Of a DNA stretch of 64,000 nt, positions 1 to 10,640 are shown one piece after another. The stretch's first letter is position 1. Each line of letters opens with the position of its first letter. Both the position numbers and the translations under genes were made by a program. Under the pieces are notes generated by a model. That model was not told the origin of the DNA. It made no database searches and saw only the letters and a list, made by a program, of their open reading frames with translations. This DNA comes from Iris pallida (Eukaryota > Streptophyta > Magnoliopsida > Asparagales > Iridaceae): contig JANAVB010023996.1 in assembly GCA_029216955.1 (NCBI GenBank), positions 15,796,043 to 15,860,042 of the forward strand. The letters are read 5' to 3'.

Positions 1-2800
1 CGTGTACATGTAGCAATCTCTGGACGCCAAACTCCGTCTGGGAGAATAGCGTGCGTTCCTATTTGCCTCCGCACGCGCGTGCCATCCTCCGTGATCTAAT
101 AAGCTCTGATGTGCAATCCATGGGTCATACCACAAACTGGTTGCCACTCCATCCTTGAATTTTCTGTCTATCAACGTCTTTAATTTACAACAATAGCAAA
201 CAAAACTCTTAAATACTACCGAGTCATTATTATTTGCAGGTGTCTCCCAGAAATTGTATTGCTTCAAATACTTGTTATGCATCCAGTTAGTCCACAGAGA
301 ACCTTCAGTAAGTAACTTCCAGGTTAACTTTAAACTAGCTATATCTCGTATCATTGATAGTGGACGTAGCCCCACCCTACCATCCTCACGTGGTCGACAT
401 AATTTTTTTCCAACTAACAGCATTTATACCACCTCGCCAAATAAAGTCAGCACATATTTTCTCTATCCGTTTAATAGTAGCATTTGGTAAGAGGATAGCC
501 TTAGGCCAAAAACGTGCAATGGTAGCGATAACCGATCGCACAAGCTCTATACATCCCCTAAAGGAGAGGCTCAGAGCATGCCAACCTTCTACTCGATGCT
601 GTGTATACTCAACCAAGCTCTGACATTGCACTGCCCTAGCATAATTGACGGAAAGTGGTATCCCCAAGTTCTTTACTGGAAGGTCTCCTTTTTCTACTTA
701 TGCACCCTTTTCTATGACAGCTGTAGAAAAACTAGAAGATCATCGGCGTAAATAAGATGTGTGACATGTGGTTGAACATTTCTATGCAGGAAGTGATGTT
801 GCCACGTAGGACCGTCGAGTCGAGTAGACATGAGAAGTACTCCATAACTATCGTAAATAGATACAGTGACAAGGGATCTCCCTGTCGTAGTCCTCTATTG
901 CTGCCAAAGAAATGACAAGGTTGGCCTCTAACAAGGACCGAGAATATCGGAGTGGATATGCATTCATGTACTATCTCCACCATGTAGGTGCGAACCCATG
1001 GCCAACATGATCTGACAAACATACTCACAGTTGACAGTGTCATACGCTTTTCGAAGATCCAGCTTGAGACAAGTTTTGCTCCCTTCGGGTTTATTGAAGC
1101 TCCGTATCATCTCGTGCGCCAACAGATTGTTCTCCGATATCTTTCGACCTCTAACGAAAGCTGCTTGATTAGATGGTATCAGTTCTTTCATAATATTCTC
1201 CATACGCCTACACATCAGGTGCATAATTATCTTATACAGATAATTGCAGCATGCTATAGGCCGAAAGTCGACGAGGGAAGTAGCACCTTCTTTTTTGGGT
1301 ATGAGAGTATGGAACGTGTGATTTAGTTACCGTAGCAATCTCCTGTTAGCGAATAAGTCCACTACAACTTCCAAAACCTGGCCAATGATGTCCTGCCAAT
1401 GCATCTTATAGAACTTGCTACCAAAACCATCTGGCCCCGGAGCTTTGTTGGGGTTCGCCTTCATAACAATGGCCTTCACTTCTTCCATAGTGACCGGCGC
1501 TAACAGGCCCTGGTTCCCATATGCTGTGATAATTCACTTGTAAACTATTTTAGAAAATGCAGTTAAATAATTATTTTGATTTAACAGTTCAGTATAGTAC
1601 CTGACCGCCTCGCTCTTGATAGCATCCGGGTGTGCAATTTCTTGCCCGTCCTGATCAATGAGTCTACTAATGGTGTTTCGATGTTGCCTCGCCCGTACTA
1701 TATCATAAAAGAACTTCGTAGCCCGATCTCCCTCTTGCAACCATCGACATTTGGCCCTTTGAGCAATCTTAATTTGCTCTAACATACGAAGCCGATGTAC
1801 CTCCCTGTTGATGTCAATCTCGATGGTAGCAAGTATCAGATTTAGTATGTCCCTATTTAGCACCTCTTAGGCCCTTTGTAAATCAGCTTTCGCGTTCGCC
1901 AGCTTGCGCGATGGGGTATTTCTAACCCAGGATTTAAGCATGGCTTTAACTTGCTTCTAGGTGGACACAAGCCAAAATTGGGGGTTCCCTTGGGCTTCAT
2001 TTTGAAGACCAGCTATAACTGTGTTGTAATATACTTCTACCTTTGACCATTTGTTATTATATCTGAAAGGCCGAACCTGTTGGGGAGGGGGTGCCACCAG
2101 ACGAACACAAATTGGTGAGTGGTTTGAAGTACCTACTAAGAGCCCGTCCGTCTTCACCGTCGAAAAAGTGGAGAACCACATGTAATTTCCCAAGGTACGA
2201 TCCAATTGACATGTAACCTGGTTTCTCACCGCCTTGTTATGTATTGTTCACATCTGTCCAATTTGCTCCAAGGCCTGAAGGCCAGATTTCATGCAACATT
2301 TCTAGAAATCTTGTAGGACATAGTAGGGGACCATCCTCCCTCCTACCTTTTCATGATGATATAGAATTACATTAAAGTCCTCCATGACTATAATCGGCAG
2401 ATTATATTGTGTATCTTCCAAGGCTGTAATCCGAGTGAGATCCAATAGACTCTCTCTACCTTGGCGATCATTGTACCCATAAGCAGATCCGAAGAAGAAT
2501 TTGCATCCGCCTTTATTGGTGAATAAAAGAACTATCAATTAGGGGGATAAGTGGACTACTTGACCATCCCAACTCCTTGAGTCCCATCGAACCCAAATAT
2601 GTGGTATATCGTACATGTGTAGGTTATGCACCTGTTACCAATCCGTTGCGATACGCCTGGCTAGAATCTTCTCTGACTTTATTTTCGTTTCTAAAAGAGC
2701 ATTTATAGTACATTGCTCCTTCCGTAACACCACACAAATCTCTCTCCATCTTTCCAGGGAACAAGCTCCTTACACATTATATCAATGACATTAAGACAAG
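1..2800 (-). pseudogene. LINE ORF2 remnant: endonuclease, reverse transcriptase, 3' region
   Basis: ORF2 of a LINE makes an APE-type endonuclease and reverse transcriptase for target-primed reverse transcription. The endonuclease shows VMEDFNVILYHHEKVGG (2538-2302; normal motif GDFN) and a NHSPICVRL block (2229-1957) at the SDH-type position. RT appears as IPSNQAAFVRGRKISENN and KLDLRKAYDTVNCEYV (1224-964), then GLRQGDPLSLYLFTIV (1043-732). Bases 667-386 carry the post-RT region (IEKICADFIWRGG, typical of plant LINEs). Bases 1-380 probably hold zf-RVT sequence, too decayed to translate cleanly. The catalytic FADD box, expected near 760-740, lies at a frame break, and many stops separate the segments. 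Confidence 0.85.
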
Positions 2801-3289
2801 TTTTTGTCCCCATATATCCTAGCAGTACTGCCATCTAGGGGATTAGCTGGCTCAGTCCGGTCGTCATCCTGCCCATCTATGTTCGTGGCCATTTGGTGCA
2901 CCTCCTTCCACTTTGGATTTTCGATGAACATGAGCATCTGATCTTTATGGGACTTTTGCGTCCCTCTTCTCTCATATTCCCTCATAGGACCAACATGGTG
3001 TTTGTGACTGGAGCCCCCTATAAACTCATCTAATATGTGTCCTCTTCGAGCGTTTATGGACCCTTCTTTTCGACTTTCCCCCGACTCACCTGGTCGAGAG
3101 GTGCCTTTCTCTGATGGACCTTGAGCACTGAAAAGGACAATAGAATTAGATACCCCTGTCTCTTCCGTGAGTCCTTTCGAAACCCAAAGGCATCCTCCCT
3201 CGAGTTTGTTCTATTATAACCACTCTATCCAAACCGATATCAATCTCAAGGTCCATGTGTTATATATCAACAGATTCTGTAGTCGTACC

Positions 3290-3800
3290 AGGCCTTATCG
3301 TGGTAACTGTTAGAGTTACAACACTAGTTTCCTCATGAGTCTCCTCACATCTATCCACCGTATCATCAATCATTCTTCCAACCAAGCACTCCTTTGGTGG
3401 ATGTCCGAAACACTAGCATGGGTGATAGATCGGAGGTACCCATTCATATTCAACACATTAGGTGAACACCACTCTCGATGGAATTTCATATTCTAGCATA
3501 GTGGGTAGGTCCGCATCTGCAATATTCTCTGTAAAAAAATGTGCATGAATCCCAAACGTGTTCTGTACGTAGTTGCTTCATCTGCTCTTATTGGCTTTCC
3601 TACCATGCTAGCCAGTTTAGTAATCAAGGGGATACTCCAATAATTAATGGGTAGCTATGGTAGTCAAATCCAAATAGGAACTGAGTGGAGAACTTCACGT
3701 TTGCATTTAGAATTCAATGTCCAAGCCTTCATGATAATCAGGCGCCCGTCGAACGTCCAAGGCCCGCCTTGAAATATTCTATCCATGTCTTCCTTCATAC
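3290..3800 (-). pseudogene. LINE ORF1 remnant: DUF4283-like domain and CCHC knuckle
   Basis: Minus-strand translation of about 3769-3670 reads GGPWTFDGRLIIMKAWT followed by LHSVPIWI, the pattern of the DUF4283 domain in plant LINE ORF1 proteins. About 3630-3540 gives KLASMVGKPIRADEATT, the usual end of that domain. Near 3418-3386 a zinc knuckle remains (one Cys neighbour is a stop, then CFGHPPKEC). The protein would bind element RNA as a nucleic-acid chaperone (family knowledge). Several stops break it. The next minus-strand open segment (2985-2791, 64 aa) is probably the ORF1 tail or ORF1-ORF2 linker. No reliable start codon can be placed. Confidence 0.75.
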
Positions 3801-3861
3801 CAAATCTCACGTAGTAGAATCCATTGTTCCTTGCGAAAAACTCTATGTTACCTTTAGGCTT

Positions 3862-3992
3862 CCAAACCCTATTGGCATATACGCGAATTTGTCCAAAGAG
3901 AGGTCAATTTCCCAGTACGTACAAAATAAATAAGTAAAAAAAAAAGAGATTTGCCCCGAGATCTATGACGAGTATATGCCAATAGGGTTTGG
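3862..3992. repeat. 21-bp perfect inverted repeat at the LINE 5' junction
   Basis: The arm at 3862-3882 is the exact reverse complement of 3972-3992 (GTATATGCCAATAGGGTTTGG). The 89-nt spacer contains the A-run at 3936-3945. Bases 3943-3975 also nearly duplicate 4122-4154 of the neighbouring LTR with two mismatches. The junction was therefore rearranged, perhaps by 5' inversion or template switching during LINE insertion. Confidence 0.8.
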
Positions 3993-4035
3993 ACAAATTC
4001 GCATAAATTTAGGAAGACAAGTGCTACATATATAA

Positions 4036-4513
4036 TCATGCTTGTATACTATATTGTGTTATATAGTGTTATGGTGATCTTGCTCCAATCCTGACTGGAT
4101 AACTATTTTTCAGCTTTAGACAAAGAGATTTGCCCTGAGATCTATGATGAGTATGTTGGTGACCCTGACATAACTAGTTTACCCGATTCCAGCACTAATA
4201 CGAATTAGCATATTTCCTTCTTTATGGACTCGTATTAGTTAGTAGTTATAGTTATAGAGTTTAGTTGTTTATTTTCTGTTATCTGGGTTTGTTCCCGAAA
4301 CTTACTGAGTTGTAGTGGATTATTTGATATCTATAATATTGAAACTATTGGATATTTTGGTAATTATTGCTGGCTTAGTTGTGGATGATATATGTGTGTG
4401 TTATGCTTATTATGCACCATTGTTATCCTAGATAGCGTACTACTGCCGATACTGCGACGTAGGCTAGACTTGGACACGTACTCGTATCTCAAAAAGTGGG
4501 AGCGGGCCGTGCA
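4036..4513 (+). repeat. Element A 5' LTR, 3' portion only
   Basis: Collinear with 18677-19155 of the 3' LTR, ending in gggccgtgca where the intact copy ends in gatcgtgaca. The last approximately 85 bp (4428-4513) are the shared LTR-end module described in the findings. Homology stops abruptly at 4036. Confidence 0.85.
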
Positions 4514-4540
4514 AGTTTTTTATGGTGGCCCATGTAGGTC
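4514..4540 (+). promoter_or_regulatory. Element A leader with PBS-like box
   Basis: Twelve nucleotides after the LTR end comes TGGCCCATGTAGGTC (4526-4540). The box begins with TGG, as tRNA primer-binding sites do, and recurs at the same offset in three other elements of this window. I could not match it to a tRNA. Use as the primer site or as a packaging signal is inference. Confidence 0.5.
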
Positions 4541-4782
4541 CAATTTTACAGAAGATTGCAAACTCGTGGTAGTACTTAAATTCGTCGTACTACTGTGTCA
4601 CTCCCGTTTTCCGTTAAACGTATTTCCAGTTTACGTATGCAGATTTCGACCTGTATTTTATTTACTGTATTTCCGTATTTCTTTATTACTTGCCTTGACG
4701 TATCTTGACTAAGGTTGACCTTGGGTTGGGTTGGTCCAACTTGACTTGCTTTGGATGGCTTGGTTTGGTTTATTTTGATGGT

Positions 4783-4819
4783 TGGTTCAACATGTTGAAC
4801 CATCCACTCTCTTTATAAA
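4783..4819 (+). promoter_or_regulatory. Palindrome and TATA box, Del-like 5' LTR
   Basis: TGGTTCAACATGTTGAACCA at 4783-4802 is a perfect palindrome ending 11 bp before TATAAA (4814-4819). The same arrangement is kept in the 3' LTR (12473-12492 and 12504-12509). The position suggests a dimeric transcription-factor site (inference). Confidence 0.55.
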
Positions 4820-5239
4820 CCCAACCACCCCTTTTTTTCTCTTCATTACTTCCATTTATTTCTTCTCCTTCTTCTCCATTACTCCTCCACCAACCTAGAG
4901 AGCTTAGGCAAGTGCAACTTACTTCATGACGGATCTTCTATTTTATTGTTCTATCTTCTTCTCTATATGATTCTAAGCATCTTTAGGACTTGGAGTTTTC
5001 GGTTTGGACGGATGGATTTTTGTAGATCTAAGTTTGTAGTCTTTTCAGTTTTCTTGGGTTTTGATCTACCAAACTCAATTATTTTTAAGTTTTGATTGTT
5101 CTATGTTGTAGAGAATTCAATTTTACCCAAAATGGACCTTTAAAAGTAAGATTTTGACTTGTTTTGAGGAAGTTATCGCTAAAGTAAGATTAGGACATCT
5201 TCTATGTTCATCTGTTCTGGTTCTGGCAGGAATGATGAA

Positions 5240-5628
5240 TAGTACTGGCCGCATGGCTGCATAGTGCCGTATAGTGCTGGCCGCATAGCTACATAGTGTC
5301 GCATAGTGCTGGCCGCATAGCTGCATAGTGCTTTATAGTGCTGGCCGTATGGCTGCATGGTACTGTATAGTGCTGGCCGTATAGCTGTATAGTGCCGCAT
5401 AGTGTTGGCCGCATGGCTGCATAGTATCGCATGTCTGCATAGGGCCACATAGTGCTGGCCGCATGGCCGCATAGTGCTAGCCACATGGCTGCATAGTGCT
5501 GTATAGTACTGGCCGCATAGTACTGGCCGCATGGCTGTATAGTGCCGCATAGTGCTGGCCGCATAGCTGCATAGTATCGCATAGTGCCAGTCCGCATAGA
5601 TGCATAGTGCCTGGCTGTGTAGTGCCCA
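5240..5628 (+). repeat. 32-bp minisatellite inside the 5' LTR
   Basis: About twelve imperfect copies of a roughly 32-bp unit built from the words ctggccgcat and gctgcatagt. Apparent minus-strand open frames here (rich in MRPALCG and QPCGQHY) are products of the repeat, not genes. The matching array in the 3' LTR is shorter. Confidence 0.85.
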
Positions 5629-5782
5629 TTTTAGCTGTTTTATGCCCTATTTGGCTAATTTGTGGTCAGAATTTCTCTCAACTCCCAACATAAAAGTTGT
5701 AGATCTTTTTCTTCGCTTCAAAAATATGTTACTAGCTGTTTTATGCAAGTTTTTCTCATTCATGATAATGTAAGAATAGATT

Positions 5783-5917
5783 ATGATAGTGGCCCATTGT
5801 GGCGCACTCTTAACAAGTAACATGACATGATAGTGGTCCATTATGGTGCACTCTTAACAAGTAACCTTGACATGATAGTAGCCCATCGTGGCACACTCTT
5901 GACAAGTAAACCTGACA
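5783..5917 (+). repeat. Three approximately 45-bp tandem repeats in the 5' LTR
   Basis: Each unit starts tgatagtggcccatt, contains gcactcttaacaagtaa and ends near tgaca. Matching repeats occur in the 3' LTR (about 13428-13582). Confidence 0.7.
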
Positions 5918-7311
5918 TGTAATCTTGAATGTTGTTGTGACGGCTATCTTGACATGCTGAGTAATAACTCGTCTTGACACCGTGGGTGATTGTTCTTGAA
6001 TGTGCTTGTATAAGGTACCAGTCTCGTCTCGTATCATGTCTAGGACTTGCATCCCTGGTTACCACGGTCAGGGATTCATGCTGAATCTGACTAGGTTAAT
6101 GACTAGATTGATCAAAGTAGCTCATATAGAGAGATGTTTCCAGTTACATACGATCCCGTTATCCCTGCCACACCTGATGGACTTGTACTCTGCCGACGAG
6201 TAGGGCACATTTCCAGCCCACTGTCATGTGGGGCACTTCTTGAAACAAGTAATATGCACACTGTCATGTGTTGCACTCCAAGTCACCTAATAATTCTTGA
6301 TAACTCTTACATGAACCTCGCCTGGATAACCTGGATAGCTGCCGGGCTTGTGACTGCCGAAACATCTCATTGCATCTTGTTAGTAACTAGGCTTGTGATA
6401 ACCCTAGTTAGTTAATGTATCAAGCCATACTATTTGCTTGGCCGTGAATGTTGGATGGAGTCCAATCCTGCCTAGTCTTGTCTAGATCCAGTACATGGCT
6501 ATCTCAGGACATGCTTGCTTATGCTTTACTCTTAGCAATAAATGGCTAGAGACCTGGTTCTGTTCAAGCGAAGGGTTACAACTCCGGTCCTTGTTTCGTT
6601 TAAGGATTGTAACCTGGCTTCCGAAATAGTTTCTCGTCCTCTCGTCATTTGTTGCCTTATTTACATTTCATGTCTTCTTGTTATTATTCTTGTTTATGTT
6701 CTGACTTGCTGGTTTTAGTTTTAAGTGAAGCCTCCCTTATGGCACTTGTCTTTTCTGGGGTCTGATCCAGCTGGTTTTGTATGGCCAGATTTTAGAGCAG
6801 CACCCGAGGATCTTCCAGCCTTCCAGCCATATGGTGAACACTGGACGTAACCCTGGCAACGAGTGGGTATTATTTTTCTCTCCCACTCTATTGTAAATTA
6901 TTCTTTTGAGACGTTTAGCTGCCGAGCAAGTGTTAGCTCATGTTGAATACTTATATTTCTTGTCTGCCTAAGGGCTATAACATGATTGACAACTCCTAGG
7001 TTGATCATATATAACTAAAACTTTTGCTAGTCCTCGCATTTTGTACGACTAGTTTCATCATCATCTGTAAATAAAACGTATGGGATGCCTTACTATTGAA
7101 TATATGATGGTCTAACATTTTGTTACTATTATTACTTGCTTGAGATTGAGACACTAGGCTTGTTCTTGACCATAAGAGACTGATGGCTTGTAGATAAACT
7201 CTCATACATCTAGACATCCATGACCATATATCGAGGTGGATTACATTTCTATATATGTAGCTGGCTGTGTCTATCCCCCGTTCTCCAATATTCTGGTTCT
7301 GGGGCATGACA

Positions 7312-7338
7312 CGGTTTAAGTAGTGGCCCATGCAGGTC
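7312..7338 (+). promoter_or_regulatory. Del-like element leader with PBS-like box
   Basis: TGGCCCATGCAGGTC at 7324-7338 lies 12 nt after the LTR end. It is the same box, at the same offset, as in elements A, B and C, although the LTRs are unrelated. Candidate primer-binding or packaging site. Confidence 0.5.
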
Positions 7339-7608
7339 TTGTAAATTAAGATGTATGAGGGTTTTACCGGATAGATGTCTCAATCAACACTCGCCTTTGA
7401 TCTCTACTCGTGTCTTCTAATCTTCCTGAAATCTTGGCCTGGTCACATACTTATATCCTTGATCTATCTTGGTCATTCCTTAATGTTCCCATGTTATTTT
7501 CTTCAGTGGCATTACTCCTGGTCTTATCGAGAAACCGAGAGAAGAACCACCAGTGAACCAGCGTCAACAAGGAGACCAAGCCCAGCTCTCAGAGCAGCCT
7601 CCCGAATT

Positions 7609-8799
7609 ATGCCTTTTAGGGATCCAAAGCTACCAGTTCAGCCAGCTCAGCCTGACAATGGAGTCCTGGTAGGACTTATCCTAGAATTGCTTGTGTCATA
7701 GGATCATCAGGGCGATGCCTTGCACTAGATAGTACATGATGCCATGGGCAGAGTTGGTTATGAAGGTAACAGTACAACCAATAATTTCAAGCTCCTGAAC
7801 CCTCCCTTCTTTGACGGCAGTGAAGATGCTATCGCTGCTGATGCGTGGCTTCAGGACATAAAAGTTATCTTGGAGGCAGCCAGGACTCCCGAGGGAGAGT
7901 AGATAGCTGTAGTGCGCTTACAGTTATTGGACTTAGCTCGTACCTGGTGGACGATGTTAGCAGTTGGATTGGCGACCCCTGTCCCATGGGCGACGTTCAG
8001 TAACAAGTTTCAGATCAAGTACATTGATGCAGTGGCTCGATATGATCTGCAAACGAGATTCACCAATTTAAAGCAGATGAGCAGGACGGTCGATGGATAT
8101 ATGACCAAGTTTTCAAGACTGAGTCAGTTTGCTCCCACCTTGGTGGCAACCGAGTTGGATCGAGCTCAGTAATTTTAGCAGGGACTCCACCTAGAAATTA
8201 TTCTAGCTGTGGAGCAATTCGAGCATCAGACTTTTGATGCTGTCTTGAGGGCAGCTAGGAGGCACGAGCATACTTCGCAGAGGATCATGGACCGAACCGA
8301 AAGTAGGAAGAGGTCCCATGGAAAGATGAGTCTGTTCTCAGCACCAGTCCCGACAGCTAGGGCTTTGTCGATTGGAGTTCCCCGAAGGGCGAATTCAGTT
8401 ATGTCGGTTCAGCATTCAACGCCGACGTACCCTCAGCAATAGAAACGGAGACAGTCTTTCATAATGGGCTACACTCATTATGGAAAGCCAGGACACATTG
8501 TTTTGGAGTGTCGTAGAGCACATGGGTTGTGCTTGGCTTGTGGGGCACCGGACCAGATGATAGGGTCCTGCCCGAATAGAGCCAGTTCATCATCGTCGAA
8601 CCTAACTAGTTTATCGCTTAGGGGACCAGCCCCAGCACCAGTGCAGCAGCAGTAGTACCGGCCTCTGAGGCCAATGTCGTCTCAGGCACATGCCTTCCAG
8701 CAACAGAGACCCTAGCCGTATGTCCAGACCCAAGCTCAGATGCAAAACTGGCAGAGAGGTTTCCAGCAGAGGGGACCAGCACCCAGAGGGCAAGGTCAG
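7609..8799 (+). pseudogene. Gag of the Del-like element
   Basis: Gag forms the virus-like particle. One frame can be followed from the ATG at 7609, with stops near 7699, 7902, 8170, 8442 and 8653. Conserved blocks are NPPFFDGSEDAIAADAWLQD, LARTWWTML, FSNKFQIKYIDAVARYDLQ and YMTKFSRLSQFAPTLVATE, all typical of Retrotrans_gag. A zinc knuckle follows (8464 onward: YTHYGKPGHIVLEC, first Cys lost), then LCLACGAPDQMIGSCP. A Q/P-rich linker leads into protease in the same frame, so Gag-Pol was a single polyprotein. The ATG at 7609 is the first start ahead of homology; upstream sequence may also have been coding. Confidence 0.85.
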
Positions 8800-9330
8800 G
8801 ATATGGTTCTGACCATGGAGGAAGAGTTAGCTTCAGGTAAGGTGTTGGCAGGTACCATTCTCGTCAACTATTTTTCAGCATCTGTATTATTTGATTCGGG
8901 TGCATCACATTCATTTATGTCAACACGATTTGCTACACGGATGGGACTGGAGCCCGAGTCATTATCAGTAAGGCTCAATATACTTACTAGTAACGGTCTT
9001 GTGGGAGTAGATAGAGTGTTTTCCTCGTGTCGAATCGTAGTTAGTGGTAGAGAGTTTTCCGCTAGGTTGATAGAATTCTCGATGGCCGATTATGATGCGG
9101 TCCTAGGAATGGATTGGTTGAAGAATCAGTATGCTAGAATAGAATGCCATATTGGCAGGATTTTTTTTGGTACTCCAGGCGGACCGAAATTTTTCTTTTC
9201 TAGGGGAGAAGTAGAACCTTCTCCCCCAGTCTTGCAGATGGCAGTAGTAGAGGCAGTTCACTTTCCCAGAGTCGTTGAAGAGTTTTCTGATGTATTTCCC
9301 GAAGAGCTTTCTGGCATACACCCATAGAGA
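8800..9330 (+). pseudogene. Aspartic protease of the Del-like element
   Basis: Retropepsin that would cleave the polyprotein. The active site VLFDSGASHSFMS (Asp codon 8893-8895) is intact, followed by ADYDAVLGMDWL, the usual second block of Ty3/gypsy proteases. It is open for 195 codons (8740-9327) in the Gag frame, then a stop (tag) precedes the RT start block REREIEFTIDLFPGTTP. The stretch VVEEFSDVFPEELSGI before that stop is the conserved protease-RT linker. Confidence 0.9.
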
Positions 9331-10040
9331 GAAAGAGAGATAGAGTTCACCATTGATTTATTTCCAGGAACGACACCGGTGTTAGAGAGAGTCTACAGAA
9401 TGGTGTCTTCAGAGTTAGAGATCTTGTACAAGATGATTGAAGAACTCAGAACCAAGGGATTCATTCTTGCTCGTGGATCAAATTGGGGAGCCCCGATACT
9501 TCTTGTGAAAAAAAGGATGGTATGTCAAGATTATATGTTGATTATTGTACCTTGAACTCTGTAACAATCAAGAACAGATATCCTCTACCAAGGATAGTTG
9601 ACTTATTTGTTCAGCTCAGGAGAGCGACAGTATTCTCGAAGATTAACTTATGATCAGGGTACCATCAGATCAGAGTTAGAGAGCAAGACATCCAGAAGAC
9701 AGCATTCAGATCAAGATATAGGTATTGGGAGTTCCTTGTTATGCCATTTGGAGCGACCAATGTACCAGCCGTATTCATGGACCTCATGAATCGTATCTTC
9801 ATGACTTATTTAGATCAGTTTGTGATAGTATTAATAAACGACATCTTGGTCTATAGCAAGAGTGAAGCAGAGCATGAGCAGCAACTTCGAGTGATTCTTC
9901 AGATTCTCATAGAGCACCAGTTGTACGCGAAGTTCAGTAAGTACGAGTTTTGGCTTGACTGTATATCGTACTTGGGTCACATCATCACCAGGGATGGAGT
10001 GGAAGTGGACCACCCCAGAAGATAGTGGCTATAGAATCAT
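9331..10040 (+). pseudogene. Reverse transcriptase of the Del-like element, active site lost
   Basis: The RT starts in the Gag frame (REREIEFTIDL to [13 protein letters not shown]). It shifts frame at a seven-A run (9509-9515), where eight A would keep the next block open. Later blocks include [36 protein letters not shown] and [15 protein letters not shown]. The catalytic box reads LIND (9831-9842) instead of Y/F-I-D-D. The first Asp codon is AAC, one transition from GAC, so this RT would be inactive even without the frameshifts. A second shift lies between 10025 and 10085. Confidence 0.9.
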
Positions 10041-10084
10041 AGCCAGTACCTAGTACCGTCGCAAAAGTTCACAGTTTCCTAGGA

Positions 10085-10640
10085 TTGGCTGGCTATTACC
10101 GACGATTTCTGTCAGACTTCATTCGAATTTCAACCTCCATGACTCAGTTGACCCGCAAGGATGTGCAGTTTGCTTGGACAGCAGAGTATCCGAGTTCATT
10201 TGAGAAGTTGAAGCAAGGATTAATGACGACCCCTATTCTCACTCTTCCAGATAGAACTGGAGGATTTTCAGTTTATTGTGACGCTTCAGACAGAGGATTG
10301 GGATGCGTATTGATGAAATATGGTAAGGTAGTAGCTTATGCGTCATGCCAGCTTCGTGATTATGAGTGGAACTACCCAACCCATGACTTAGAATTAGCAG
10401 CGGTGGTTTTTACACTTAAGTTGTGGAGGCATTATTTGTATGGAGATCGGGTGGAGATTTTCACCGACCACAAGAGTCTTAAGTATATGTTTACTCAGAA
10501 GGATCTTAATATACGTCAGCGAAGATAGCTAGAGCTACTGGTGGATTATGACATCAACCTGTAGTATCATCTCGGAAAGGCCAACATAGCAGCAGATGCA
10601 TTAAGTAGAAGAGCTGGAGTTTATTTTCTAACAGTACAAC
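10085..10640 (+). pseudogene. RNase H of the Del-like element
   Basis: Degrades the RNA strand of the RNA-DNA hybrid. Blocks seen in order: [18 protein letters not shown] (RT thumb/connection), [32 protein letters not shown] (first catalytic Asp), [20 protein letters not shown] (Glu), [18 protein letters not shown] (Asp), and after one stop ANIAADALSRRAG. The catalytic residues appear intact. Only one RNase H is present, in contrast to the Tat element at 48150. Confidence 0.9.

Larger units (their letters stand above)
1..3940 (-). mobile_element. Degenerate LINE (non-LTR retrotransposon), 3' end outside window
   Basis: Read on the minus strand, the order is ORF1 remnant (about 3800-3290), linker (about 2990-2790), endonuclease (2540-1957), reverse transcriptase (1863-732) and post-RT region (667 to the window edge). 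This is the order of plant LINEs. All pieces are separated by stops and frameshifts, so the copy is dead. The 5' end falls near 3940 beside an A-run (3936-3945). The poly-A tail and left target duplication would lie left of base 1. It sits at the edge of the element A 5' LTR, so it may have inserted into that LTR. Confidence 0.85.
4596..7311 (+). repeat. 5' LTR of the Del-like element
   Basis: Starts TGTCACTCCCG and ends ggggcatgaca. It holds a putative promoter: a 20-bp perfect palindrome (4783-4802) then TATAAA (4814-4819). Downstream lie a minisatellite (5240-5628) and three approximately 45-bp repeats (about 5783-5917). It is collinear with the 3' LTR throughout, with scattered substitutions, so the insertion is not recent. 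Confidence 0.9.

Noticed and set aside
5179..5597. Two minus-strand frames (123 and 102 codons) with repeated MRPALCG and QPCGQHY
   Set aside because: They are translations of the LTR minisatellite and are not conserved as frames in the 3' LTR copy.
5240..5628. Regular repeat array considered as a CRISPR
   Set aside because: Units are contiguous and mutually similar with no unique spacers, and the context is a plant LTR.
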